This document shows, one piece after another, positions 36,547 through 48,440 of a DNA stretch of 64,000 nucleotides. Made by a program: the position numbers and the translations under genes. The notes below the pieces were generated by a model. It saw only the letters and a list, made by a program, of their open reading frames with translations. It did no database searches and was not told where the DNA came from. Source of the stretch: Plecoglossus altivelis (taxonomy: Eukaryota; Chordata; Actinopteri; Osmeriformes; Plecoglossidae); NCBI GenBank assembly GCA_036571765.1, contig BROE01000004.1:4928453-4992452 (forward strand), written 5' to 3'. How positions within the stretch are numbered: position 1 is the stretch's first letter; the number at the start of each line of letters is the position of its first letter.

Positions 36547-36552
36547 AATAAA
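36547..36552 (+). terminator. fntb poly(A) signal
   Basis: AATAAA about 205 bases after the fntb stop codon, followed by an A-rich stretch. It fits a short 3' UTR. Confidence 0.7.
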
Positions 36553-36559
36553 AAAAATA

Positions 36560-37085
36560 ATACTACAAACTGCTTTGCATCTTGCTTCCAACTTTGCTTT
36601 ATTTGAAGCATAGGGAATATAGAGTATACGGTTAGCTGATTTCCAGACACTAGACAACTGAAATGTGGCAGAGCCAACATGAACTGGGATCCTGTTGGTA
36701 AATCTGCAAAGATGTTAGAAGTGTCTGTTCCTTTCTGAGTGGTGCAAATCAAACTACCCTCCGTGTTCCAGAGCAGTGTTAGCGGAGGGAAGCCTGTGTC
36801 ATCTAAAAGGACAAACTAGTTATATAACTACACCTGTATCTGCCCAAAGTGTACCATGGTAACAAGCAACCCTGCTGCATGATGAAAAACAAGAAAAACC
36901 TGAATATGTTGGCCTGCGTGTTCATAAACAGGGACCTGGTCAGGATTAGCCCAGCTCAAACAGCTTGTACTGCTGGGTGAACACTGTACACCAGAGTACT
37001 CAGCTCACGAAGCTGCCATGTTTATCACAACTGGCTGCCCACATCTCACAAAACAAGCCATCTGACACGTTGGTAAAGGATAAAA
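36560..37085. other. Short intergenic spacer between fntb and max 3' ends
   Basis: About 500 bases between the convergent fntb and max polyadenylation signals. No exon or RNA gene is seen. Confidence 0.5.
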
Positions 37086-37089
37086 TAGT

Positions 37090-37095
37090 TTTATT
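37090..37095 (-). terminator. Candidate max poly(A) signal
   Basis: TTTATT on the plus strand is AATAAA on the minus strand, about 1.3 kb downstream of the max stop codon. The A+T-rich sequence from 37100 to 38376 would be the 3' UTR. Confidence 0.55.
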
Positions 37096-38376
37096 TATAG
37101 TCTTCTAGTAGAGGTAGGCCTCGACTTCCAAGACAATTGTTGGCAGTATGTACAACATACCTGTAATTTCCATGGAATGGAATCGGACAAACAGAGCTAT
37201 TCAGTATACACTAATCATACTCGAAATAGAAATAAAATGGAAAAGATATACATACACACATATTTCCTAGACAAGCAAACTGCTTTCTTTTTTATCCTTG
37301 GGGAGTCAGCAACATTAAGATTTTACGGTGTAAAGCACAGCACATTAGGGTCCTCCCCTCCCCCATACTCAAAAAATGTGAACTACCTTATGACATTCAA
37401 TATCTATTTTATACCCATAAGGAAAACTACTAGTGGCAAATTTGTATTTTCCCATGATTTGTAAGAATACTAAAAATGCATAACATATTTTAGAGAACTT
37501 GAAAACATCCAATCAATGCTTTTTTTCATATTGAGATGCCTAAATATTTTCAGCCACCTAAATTCATTCACTAGTTCAAGCTAAAAGACAAAATACAATA
37601 CACGTTTGGAATTCTCTCCTGTTTCTCAAAACATCAATTTCAACTAATGGGGGATTATACTTATTTTTTTATATATTTTTTTTACCTAACAAGTGTGTCA
37701 AAATGAAAACATCTGCAATCTAGTTGGCCTGAGGTGGGTTCAAACTTTTACATCAATATTTGTTTTCATCAAAGTATTTTCACATTCTTGTGTGGAAAAG
37801 CATACTACAAATGTTTAAAAAGGTAAACTTCTCCATCAGGACAATTCTTCGAGGCGTGTGTGTCTTTTCTAAACAGGTGGTTTTATCAAGATAACCCAAC
37901 GAAATAAAAACAAAAACGACACTTTAGCAGTGCTTTGAGGAGTGTACCTTGGCCGCCCATCTCCCCTGATTCAGCCGGGAGGATGCAGCGACGAGGTCAC
38001 GCAAGCATCAAGTCCTTATGTAGCAAAGCTGCCTCATTTGGGGTATGGGATTGTTGATGTTGCTGAATGGATACCAATACCAGCAAGTCAAAAAGAGAAG
38101 AGAGGAGGAAGAGAAAGGAATGGAGAGAAGGAGTGAAGAGGGAAAAACAATCTCGACATAGATTTCAATCGTTCTTCATTCCGCCCTGCTGGCTTCCCTC
38201 ATCCTGCAGATGGTGTGAGGGGGACAGATCAGTGAGGGAGGGGTGGAGGGGTGGGGGGGCAGAGGGACGGATCGTCTCCTGTTGGAGCACGCCCAGCGAG
38301 GAGAGAGGAGGGAGGAGGGGGAGGTTGCGTGAATTCCGAGAGCAGAACCCCTCCAGACCAGAGGTGGCGCTGCTCT

Positions 38377-41300
38377 CTAGCTGGCGTCCACACGAAGCTT
38401 CTTCCTGTTGGGGGGTTCCTCCGGCTCCGACTCTGAGCTGGAGTCCGAGCCGCCGTCGAAGGCGGACACGGCGCTGCCCTTGGGGTTGGTGTACAGGCTG
38501 CTGTCTGACGAGGAGTAGTTGGCCTGAAGCTGAGTGGATCCCTTCACCTTCTCCAACGCCCGCACTGCAGGGGGACAGGGTGGAGAGAGGGAGGGAGACA
38601 GGGGTGGGGTGCCGCGGGCGGAGAGGGAGGGAGGCAGGAGCAGGGTGGGGTGGGGGAGACGGCGGAGAGGGACGGAGGCAGAGGAGGAGATGGGCAGAGA
38701 GGGAGGGAGCAGAAAGATGCCTCAATGGACCTAGCCTCACAACAGCAAACTGTAATTATGGGATGTCACCAGGTGGAATGTTCTACCTCAGTAACTCACC
38801 TTGCTGCTCCAGAAGAGCATTCTGTCTCTTCAGGTCGTCAATGTCCTGCTGGTGTGTGTGATTTTTCCGCCTCATGTATTGGATATATTCTGTGGCTTTG
38901 TCTAGAATCTGAGCTCTGGACGCCTGTTTGATAGATTGCTGTCAGCAACAAATGAAAAACTAAAATAAGACGGAAAGGTGCAGTACGCTCAACACATTAA
39001 CAACACAGCCTGTCATCAAGCACTACGATGCAGTCTAGAAAACAATCACAAACAAGTCTGGAAATGATAAACCTACAGCAATAAAATGTAAAGCTCAATT
39101 GAACTATCATACCGTACCTCGATCATAACACCTTACACTTTACACTGCACCTAAAACATTCACTGATTCCATGGCAACAGCTTCAGAATTATCTACCACT
39201 TCTCAATACAATTCAAATGTTGTTAGTCTGATCCCCATGATCTGTATGAGCCAGCCCAGCCTTCTCCCCTGACTTAACAAGACGTCCATCTGGATGTCAG
39301 CAGCAGCCTTTCACCCCCCGTATCTCCACGCTGACAGTAGCCCCTCCCCTTAAGCCTGCGCTGACCTACTGACACGAGGGAGCCCAACAACACACTCAAA
39401 CTCTACATCTGTGAACAGAGGTCACCAGCACACACCTGCACATCCCCCTCAACAGCCACCCCCCCTCAGCTCTCCGCCCACCCCACCCCCCCAGCCCTCC
39501 GCCCCCCCAGCCCTCCACCCTCCCCCTGCCAAGCCCTCGGTCAGACGGACTCAGACGGAAAGGGAGAGACAACTATTCGACTCTGCAATGCCCTATATGG
39601 TAAAGATGCCAAAGCAGGAAATATAAACCCATTTTGTTATAATCACTTCCTGAACATGATGGTCAGCGTCTAGGCCTTATCACTCCAGTTCCTCCACACA
39701 TGCCATAGTCTCTCCTTGTATGTAACTCTCTCAATACAACACATTCAAGGTTGGACTCAATGTTCATTTTTACAAACAAGTAAAACAACACATTAATACA
39801 GCTCATCATATAAACACACCCACACACACGCAGTAATGTAATGCAATTACATATTATGCTGTAAGATTATTACCTTGGCAAAGGAAGAACATTCACTAAA
39901 CATTTGGGGCTTCCAGCTGACACTAAGAGGAAGCTCCCCTCCCTCCCTCCCCCTCTCCCCATCAGTGATTCAGTGGTCATGGTGTTGCTGCCTGGCAGGT
40001 GGTACAGGCCAAGCCAGGCAATACCAACCTTTTCCCCCTGCAAGGCGGGCACAGAGTCCCGGAGGCTGTGGAAGCTGTCTTTGATGTGGTCTCTACGTTT
40101 GCGCTCCAGCGCATTGTGGTGTGCCCGTTTGTCTGCCTGCAACGAGAGAGTCACAAGAGGCTTCAGCCAAGCAGCAGACTGTCGACAGGAGAGGAGGGAG
40201 ATACAGTCACACACAGCCAGGTTCTCCAGCTGTCGTCGTCCCCAGCATCACCTGCCCCCCCTCCACAGCCACCTAGCTAGGACCCTGCTGCTGTGTTGCC
40301 TAGCGCTGGACGAAGCTGAAGAGTCACTCGTCAGCATTCTTCAGAAGGTAGCGTGTCAGACTCTGATCTTTCCTACAGATCAGTAAAGGCTGCTGGCCTC
40401 TGTTGTCCTGTCTGGCTACATTATTCTATGCCGCTGGAGCTCGATAGTTGGGGTCTCAATGTGTGTCTGTTTCTACCCTGCAGTCCTTGTCGTGATGCAG
40501 TGCTGTCCCCCAGCACAGCTATCTCTGGGTGGTCTTGGTGGCCTGGTTCATGATCACACCAGGCTGAAGATACTAAACCCATTCAGTCAGGGTGAGCTCT
40601 GCAAGGGGATCCTGTTTGTGATGGTCGTTTCATTATTGTCAAAATGACTAACTGACCTAGAGAGCTAAACTTGATGAATCTGTATAAAATGACCTAAGGG
40701 AATCTTTGTTGGATGTAACATTTTCCTGAAATTATTCTTCCTGTTGGCCAACCAATTTGGTTGGTCCGCTTAGCAACAACATAATACCTCTCTGTCCTCT
40801 TTCCTACAGTGTGCATATAAAACAACTCATTTTCAGATGCTTTGACCCTAAGGGCAAAATAGACCTCGGCTCCAACACTGCTGTTTTGTCTAGGACGAAC
40901 AGCCACCAACATTTGCATTCAGGCTCGACCATATTAAGATGGCCGCCAAGTTGGCATAAGGGAAACTAGGCAGAGAGCTCTGTATCAGCCCATCTGTGAC
41001 ACTGCAACCGGTTCCTGTCCTGAATGGCACCCATCATCAGACAGGTTCTGACATACTAAACCTGAAATGAAACTTGACTGGCAGCGTAATGAAACAGAAA
41101 GCAAAGCATCAGATATGCCAATGTTTCGTGGGACGGTTTGTAGGGAGTGAACTGAGCTTGGACTCCTAGGGTGTTGCCTGTGCTCGTCAGATGTCGTGAC
41201 AAGGCACCTGACTCAAAACGCACAGGAGACAGCTGCTCCCTGTTGCGCAATCGCAGCCTGAACCATTCGGGAAGACCGTGTTACCGTTCTAGAGGGACAA

Positions 41301-43728
41301 CACGTCCACAAGCACGGGGCCCACACACCCCCTCCACCTGGCCCGGTGCGAACACGCACGTGACCAAGCATTGACGACACATGCAATTAAAACTTACACT
41401 GACATTATCGTGCTTTTCTGGTGAGGGAATGCATGTTGGCGAGACCAACGTGCGTAGATGACTGCTCCGGGGGTTAGAGACGATGGGATAAGATGTCCCG
41501 ACGGCCTACATTCCCTGGGTCTACAAAAGCTTGTCTGGCTGTCCTTCATACAGTAACAAGGCAGCACGCTTGCATGCCAGACACTAAAAATATGGGTGGG
41601 GTTATATTCACCTGGCGCACAAACACGCAGCGGCCATCTGCCGCTATATTCACACTTTGGACTCCATCTCATAAGTTGAATTAATTCCTTCTAGGAGCAA
41701 AATATCAGCTATCAGTCCATCCAAATTAATCATAAGAATCTGATCATTTCAGAAAGGTGCAATATCACATGTTAAAACTGATCATCTTTCCCATCTTTAC
41801 TTTGATATAATCTTTGTGTAGTGGCAGTACAGTCACAAATTCTCGTTCTTTCCTTAGCTGACAAATATTACATACAATGAACATTGGTGGCGATGAAGAG
41901 GGGCTTCTTAATGCCAGCAATCGTCTTTTGCATTGTGGCAGATGTAATTAGAGCTAGATTGAATGAGGCACGAGGTACACCGTCCTAAAAACAGCCAAAC
42001 ATTGAATGAAATCCAAGTTTAAAGAACATATAACAGATGGCTGCTGTTTGCAAGGGAGAACACATCTTCCTTATGAGTGGGTGTTACAGCCAACTAAGCC
42101 CAGTTAGCTAACCTGTAGGAGTCTCCGATAACGAGCTCGCCTAACATGTAAGGTTTGGCTGGGGAAACTACCCATGGAATAAAGAAAACATGTCACATCG
42201 CTATAATTTATGCAAGGCAAACTGCATCTTCAAATCTCTGAGGAAACATGATCAACAACACAGTCCAAATCGTCTGACATCTCTCTACAGTTTCTACCCC
42301 TATCAAAATAAGCCTAACACATACAAGTATATGTGATGTAGCTCATTGACGAACTGGAATAAGTCATGTTGTTAACCCAATATGCTACAAATCTGTTATA
42401 CCCAAAGCCATGTTCATTTGTTATTACGGTCAATAAATTATCATATTTTTTCTCTCCGGTAAAACAAAAAAACCCCGTCGTGCATAGTTGTTTTTTCCTC
42501 GCCGGTATGCGACGTGGCTACGTCATTCAGTTAGCTTGCCAGAGCTCACTGGCCTGTCGAGAAAAGATGGCTTGTCAAATCACTAGTGTTGCCTGCAAAA
42601 CCACAAGAAAATGTCCAACGACTCTCTTCCTAATAGCTAATTCAATAAATAGACATTTAGATGGGGGGGGGGGGGGATGGTGACTTCACTACAAATGGCC
42701 ATAAACACGAAAAAGATGACCAACTGGTACGTTAATATAAAAAAAGACCGCAAAATGTGGGAAGCAGAAGCTGTATTCATGACATTTAAGATGGTATTTC
42801 TTCTATAAATAGCTTGCTAACTATGCCGTGTTTTCAACTCCAGATACAGCGAGCATCTACCTCGTTATATACTGCATGGGTATGATCAGATGGTCGGTCA
42901 ACCGAGTGAAGCTCTAATGCAAAAATGAGCACTAAAGCTGGATATCTGGGATAGTTACAGCACAGCTCCGATCCCACCCCCGCTCTGCAGAACGTGCTGC
43001 TGTAACGTTAGCTGTATGTACGATGCTATATAAGCTACTGCGACCTTAAAAACAAGGTTGAGCTCTTTATAACAGAGGCTGCAATCAAAAATTCCGGCAA
43101 CTGATGTGTCAACAACGCAACGGAAATGTAATAGTCTACTAAGGTTTACAAATGCCTCTCTGTTGCCAAAGGACAGTCTAGCTAATAGAATGCATACATT
43201 CCATTTTTTTTTCTCCAAAAGAAAAGTCGCTTTTGAACATTACTCCCTTCATTACGCACCACAGAGTGATATGTCGGTGATTCTTCCTGTAAGAGAACAG
43301 AACAGAAAGTACAATTGTAGCCACAATTGCTCTCCAAACGTGACTAACTAGCTAGCTTCCTACCTATTTAGTTTTAATGCCTTGGTCCACCAACTGGAAA
43401 CCATGACTAATTTACCTTGTTAGTACGCTTTAAACGCTCAACAATGTGGATACTGCTGTCATACTTCAACAGTAGCTAGACTCCTGGTTCAGTACACAAC
43501 TGTGGCTAGCCAACAAACTATCTGTTAGTCTGATAATATTAGCAACTTGGGTATGAGATAGGTAGCCTCGCTAGCCAGCTAAGCTAATTAGTCTCGAAAA
43601 CATAGCTAATGTGCGGTAGCAGCTAGCTAGAACTATCATTAAGGACCAGGGTGGGACGCTTTCTAGATACACAGGGGAAATTATATACTCACGTCACTAT
43701 CGACTTCGATATCATCGTTATCACTCAT
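38377..43728 (-). CDS. max: MAX bHLH-leucine zipper protein, 4 coding exons, 151 aa
   Basis: MAX is the obligate nuclear dimer partner of MYC, MXD and MNT proteins and binds E-boxes (CACGTG). Coding exons on the minus strand are 43728-43693, 40136-40029, 38923-38800 and 38564-38377; the sum is 456 nt, 151 residues plus stop, the length of the short MAX isoform. The acidic N-terminal [12 protein letters not shown] is followed directly by the basic region (His19, Glu23 and Arg27 contact bases in the family), helix-loop-helix and zipper. The C terminus has an acidic [10 protein letters not shown] segment and the nuclear localisation basic cluster NRKKLR. The 27-nt exon that adds nine residues after [12 protein letters not shown] in the longer mammalian isoform was not found in intron 1. 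The exon 2 donor is GTTGGT, weaker than consensus. Confidence 0.96.
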
Positions 43729-44090
43729 TCTTTGATGAAGTGGTGAGGTTTAAAGGAACGGGCAGCTCAAAAACAACATCAAGCAAACACCTAGATCACG
43801 ATAAAGCGTATGCCCAGACCGACTGGTATCCTACACAGAAAGGAACGAATCGAGATTCAACGAACTCCAGCTATCTACACGTGACTTTCTTCTACACGGA
43901 CATCCACCGTTCCGTGACACGCCTGTGCAATATTCTGCGGTTTTCTGGAACTTGTAGTTTTTAATAGTGTAATTATGGTTCATTTCGAATACATTGTAAC
44001 TTCATTTCCCAAGAATCAGGGCGTCATTGTGACATTCAATTATATATTTATTTCCTGATGCGCGTCGGCACTTGTAGTTTTATTGTTTAT
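43729..44090 (-). promoter_or_regulatory. Probable max promoter and 5' UTR
   Basis: The sequence just upstream of the max ATG. It carries two copies of the ZNF143-like half motif, read as ACTACAAG on the minus strand (near 43951-43958 and 44070-44077). No TATA box is placed with confidence. Confidence 0.4.
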
Positions 44091-47000
44091 TGCTAAAACG
44101 GGTCCTGTCATTCTTATCATTTTTCATCCTTTCGTTATTTTTCATCTGTCTGTCTGTCCTTTTCTTTCTTGCTTCCTTCCTTTCTTTTATAACGTGGTTA
44201 ATTGATCTCAGTGGAAGTTGTATATTACACATCTCTTTGCTCCCTGTCTAATTTCTTCTATTTCCTAATGGCCATACTTGGTCAGTTTTGAGTGGTTTCA
44301 AAACTGTACTACACAAGACGGGTGAGGGGTGGGGGGTGGTCGCTATCCGAAATGGGAATAATCTAAGCTTTTTTTCCACAAAATTGTGCTCTAGATAAGG
44401 AGCTTACACAGTGGATTATTTGAGCCGGTTGCTGCAACAGTGGATCAGCAAGTGTGTAAAAACAAGAGGAGAGCAGCATCCATTTCTTTACCGGGTCAGG
44501 AGGCCACCAGCATCTGCCAGTGACCCCCTCCCCACTGACACAGACCCACAGAGATCCCCCCTTTCCCTTCCTCCACCACCCCTCTCTTTTTATCCTTGTG
44601 TATCCCTCCCTTTCTGACACACACTCACATGCACTCACACAGGGACACACACACACAGAGCTATGTCCTGCCGCATACATTAGACTGGAGGCTAACAGGG
44701 TCACCCAGAAATGAAGGCTGTAACAGTATAGCCTATTTAAGGCATGACAACACAATAAGGCCAGGCTTTAATAATGCATTCAGTGCAGCAGAAACACTGT
44801 CTTCATTCGTGTTCAAACAACCGGCCAGTGTAAAGGCCTACATGAAAATATGTCATGTTAAGCAATGCACTCAAATCTAGTATCTAGTCTGATGCAAAAT
44901 AAATGCACGATCATTAGACCTCTTGAGTCTAGTCCCTTGTTCAATTAATGGCTTTGCAGAATGCATTTAAATGCTTTAGCTGAGTCCTTATCCCTGCCGG
45001 AGCAGCTGTAGTCTACATTTGACCGATAATTCATTTTATCACTCCAGAAGGTCTATGACTATCAGGCTGCAGTCCAAGGCAGCAGCTAGTAGCAGTCAGG
45101 CTGGACTGGGCTGGACCTCTGTTACATCCTATTTACCAGCCTCATTCAGGGAAGCTGAAGCAGGAAGCAAGAGCTATAACCCAGGCATCTCTGGCCTGTA
45201 ATTACAGAGACTGATCAGTCCAGCTATAGGGGCTCCCCTCCCCCTGAAAATGTTGGTCTGGTTTGTGGCAAAGCTTTCAAAAGACCTTCTTTTGTCTCAC
45301 TGCGTCCACACAGACATACCACACAGGGGATGGTCCCTGGTTTTAAGACAATTGTTAGGCTTGTTTTTGTTTTGTCTACGTTTTCTGGCATGATTTATCA
45401 AAGGAGTTAAGGGGTATTGTCGTTAAAAGTATTTGATTGTGGATAAAATAGTTTCGCTCAACTTATATATTTGGAATAATCAGCTGCTGGACACATCAAA
45501 GAAATATTCTCATATATTTCTTTTCCAACATACAAGGAATATCAAGATTTTAGTTGATAGTGATCTCATGTTAAGAAGTATCTGAGTGCCCCTTTGCAAC
45601 GAACATTCTTTTAAGTATTTGCCTCCTCTTTCTCAGCGCGCTGGTAACCTAACAGAACACTAGGCGGCAGAGCAGAGACCCTAATGGTTTGATGGAACAT
45701 ATAACGTAAAGGAAAGAACACGCTTTTATCCGTTTTGGCTGCTCATAATATGACATGCATAGAATATGAGTGTGCTTATGAAAGGTCATTTTCTTTTGGG
45801 ATAGTGGGCTTCGACGCTGTTCAAAATGTACACTTACGATAGCCGTTCTGATTTTCATCCCACAACTCCGTGAAGGAAACACGCTTGTCACATTTGTCAT
45901 GTTTGACGTCTTATTAATTTAACAGATGCTTTCATCCCATATGAAAATAATACAAACACTGCAGAGGATAAACAAGAATCATAAATGCAACATATGAATA
46001 GTGTTCAAGCGGTTAGAGGCAAAGGTCTGTAGTTTCACAGAGCAATAATAACATCCTTATCCAATCGAAATACGACATATCTGATGAAAGGTCAGCGCCA
46101 CAAAAGAATAACACATACTCAGTATGTCATACTGAGTGTATTATCATAAATAATTTGATTGTTGCAGTCGGTTTAGAAAAGGCTACACCTGCTACAACAG
46201 ATTCTCAAATACAGCACGCAGAAAAGACATGCTGTCTAAATGTGCTAATATCTGTTTAGGAGAAAAAAAGCGATAAGCAGAGCAGGTGGGGAGGCCATAG
46301 TACTACCTGTCCAAGAATTACGTAGACACTCTCTACACAGATATTTATTCTCCTAATAATTAGCCAGATGTTGACAGGACGGCGCTTAAAGGTGGTGCCC
46401 TTTTCACAAAGAGTTCACACTTCGAGGCGAAGAGACAAACAAAGTAGGTGACATTTAACTGATGGGAAATATAATCATGGTATACATATTTAATAGGAAG
46501 TGCTGTTGAAAGCGTTTTAAGACAAACAAATCAATGTAATCTATGTACAAACAGGAGGTAGCCACAGCGCTTTAAACTCACAGAGGTGGATTACGGATCT
46601 GGGAAATCACACACAAATGTGTTGGGTGACTTCAACAATCAATTGCCCCTCAACCGTAGAAACGTAGAAAGTATAAACGGAAATGGTTTGATTTCCTCAA
46701 TGTAAATGTTTTTGTTTCATGAATTTTGTAAGAGTTTCTAAAGCCAAGCTTCTTACCTAGTCGACTGGGGGTAACAAACAAAACTGAGAAGATAATTAGT
46801 CATTAGGCTATGAAAACAAAGGTTATTCCCATGGTCACATGACCTAGACATTTTTAATCATACAGGTAAATATTCTTACACACTGTCAAGAACTGTAATC
46901 TCAACATGAAATTTTAAAGCAACTTTTGGGCAATGGATGGATGGATGGATGGATGATATAAACACAATATTTTGGTCAACTTTGTGAGCTCTCTGGTCAA

Positions 47001-48440
47001 CTCATATTGCAAATCAAATAACACTGACTGAAATCATCGTAAACTTCAGCTCACTTGATTGTGTATATTTGCATGATATAATAGAAATAAAGACTAAAAA
47101 TGAACGTTTAAGTATACATGGATGAGTATACAAACTGATATGGAATTAAACTGGAATTTAAGTGGTAAATGCGATGTCTAATAAGGGTTAGTATGCAGAG
47201 GGTGATACAGTGAGGTAGTTAACCCAGTTAAAATATTAACAAAACGTTTGTATGCAGTAATCGAGTAACGGAAGTGCGCACAGAATGTCTAATAAGGGTT
47301 AGTCTGTCGAGACTGATACAGTGAAGAAGTGAACCTGGTTAAAATATTAACACAAACATTTGTATGCAGTAGTCGAGTAACGAAAGGATCCCCCTCTAAA
47401 ATCACATCATCATTACGATCTGTAGTAGCCTGCGCAATTTGGCTGAGTTGGACATTAGCCAACATTCCCTCCCATATGAACCCCATCAATTCAGATTGGC
47501 TTTTCAGGTTAGGATTAGGGTAATGGTTTGAGTTCGAATCGACCCAAATCCTAACTGTAACCTTGCTGCCACACCTCACCCCAGGGTTTTAGTTAGCAGG
47601 ATGTGGTTGGAGGAAGGAGGAATAGCTTGCTTCATAGACAAACGACGGTGAAGCTGCACAGATTTGTACAAAACAGACCTGACGACAACACTATATGGGA
47701 CTTGCAAAGAAAAGACAAAACGTAAAAGAAAAAAAGCTGAGAGAAAGAAACATGTAAGCTATGCTGCAACACAAAGGTGCAGAATTTCTAATTAATATAA
47801 CATTTAGCTTCGATTTGACAGTGGTTTGACGGCCTGTTTCGTTATTCCCTTGACTGGAAGAGAAATAAGATATATTACATTCTGATAACCCGAGGATGAC
47901 TTTCAGGCCTTTGGAGTGCAAGATTTTTTCAGTTGATCTGCTTCTAAAATGTATGTTTTGTTGCATTTGTACTCTCCTGCTAACAAGTTTTCATACTACA
48001 TGGTTTTTTGTCTTGTTTTCATTATTCAGACATCCTATCTCATTAGTTTTGAGTTACTAAAATCGATCTGTTTATCCTCTCTGACTTAGTATTGGGAGCT
48101 TCTCCTTGTTCTGTTCCGTAGAGGCTTTATGAATGACACTTTACAAGTGAGTAATGTTTTAAAACAACAAATGTAAGGCAGATATGGACAGTTACCACCC
48201 AACTATGATTTCATAGATTTATGCATTTACAACTTTGTAGACTATAGTCAAAACCATCTTCCAAATCCATTCATGTGGCACTGTGTATGAAAGTACAAGC
48301 AGAAGAATCACAGAGAAAAGTAAACCTACACGTGATTACAGTATGAAATAAGCCAAAGTCCAAGATCAGAATACTTCCAATGCTCTCTTTAATGTTTATT
48401 TTAATGGTCCAGATACTGATAAGCGGTTCCCATCTATGAA
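44091..48440. other. Spacer between max and slc10a1, no gene recognised
   Basis: A+T-rich sequence with no open frame resembling a known protein. It contains a pyrimidine-rich tract (44510-44660), a short ATGG tetranucleotide run (near 46932) and a 111-base tandem duplication at 47174-47386. Confidence 0.55.
47174..47386. repeat. 111-bp tandem duplication, 2 copies
   Basis: Copy 1 (47174-47284) and copy 2 (47285-47386) both start ATGTCTAATAAGGGTTAGT and share GTTAAAATATTAACA and TGTATGCAGTA.TCGAGTAAC. They differ at scattered bases, so the duplication is not very recent. Confidence 0.9.

Noticed and set aside
38067..38861. A 264-residue plus-strand open frame
   Set aside because: It lies antisense to the last two coding exons of max and includes G-rich simple repeats. 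Its sequence has no recognisable domain.
39411..39626. Proline-rich plus-strand frame ending [13 protein letters not shown]
   Set aside because: It sits in a max intron on the opposite strand, is driven by a C-rich tract and has no family similarity.
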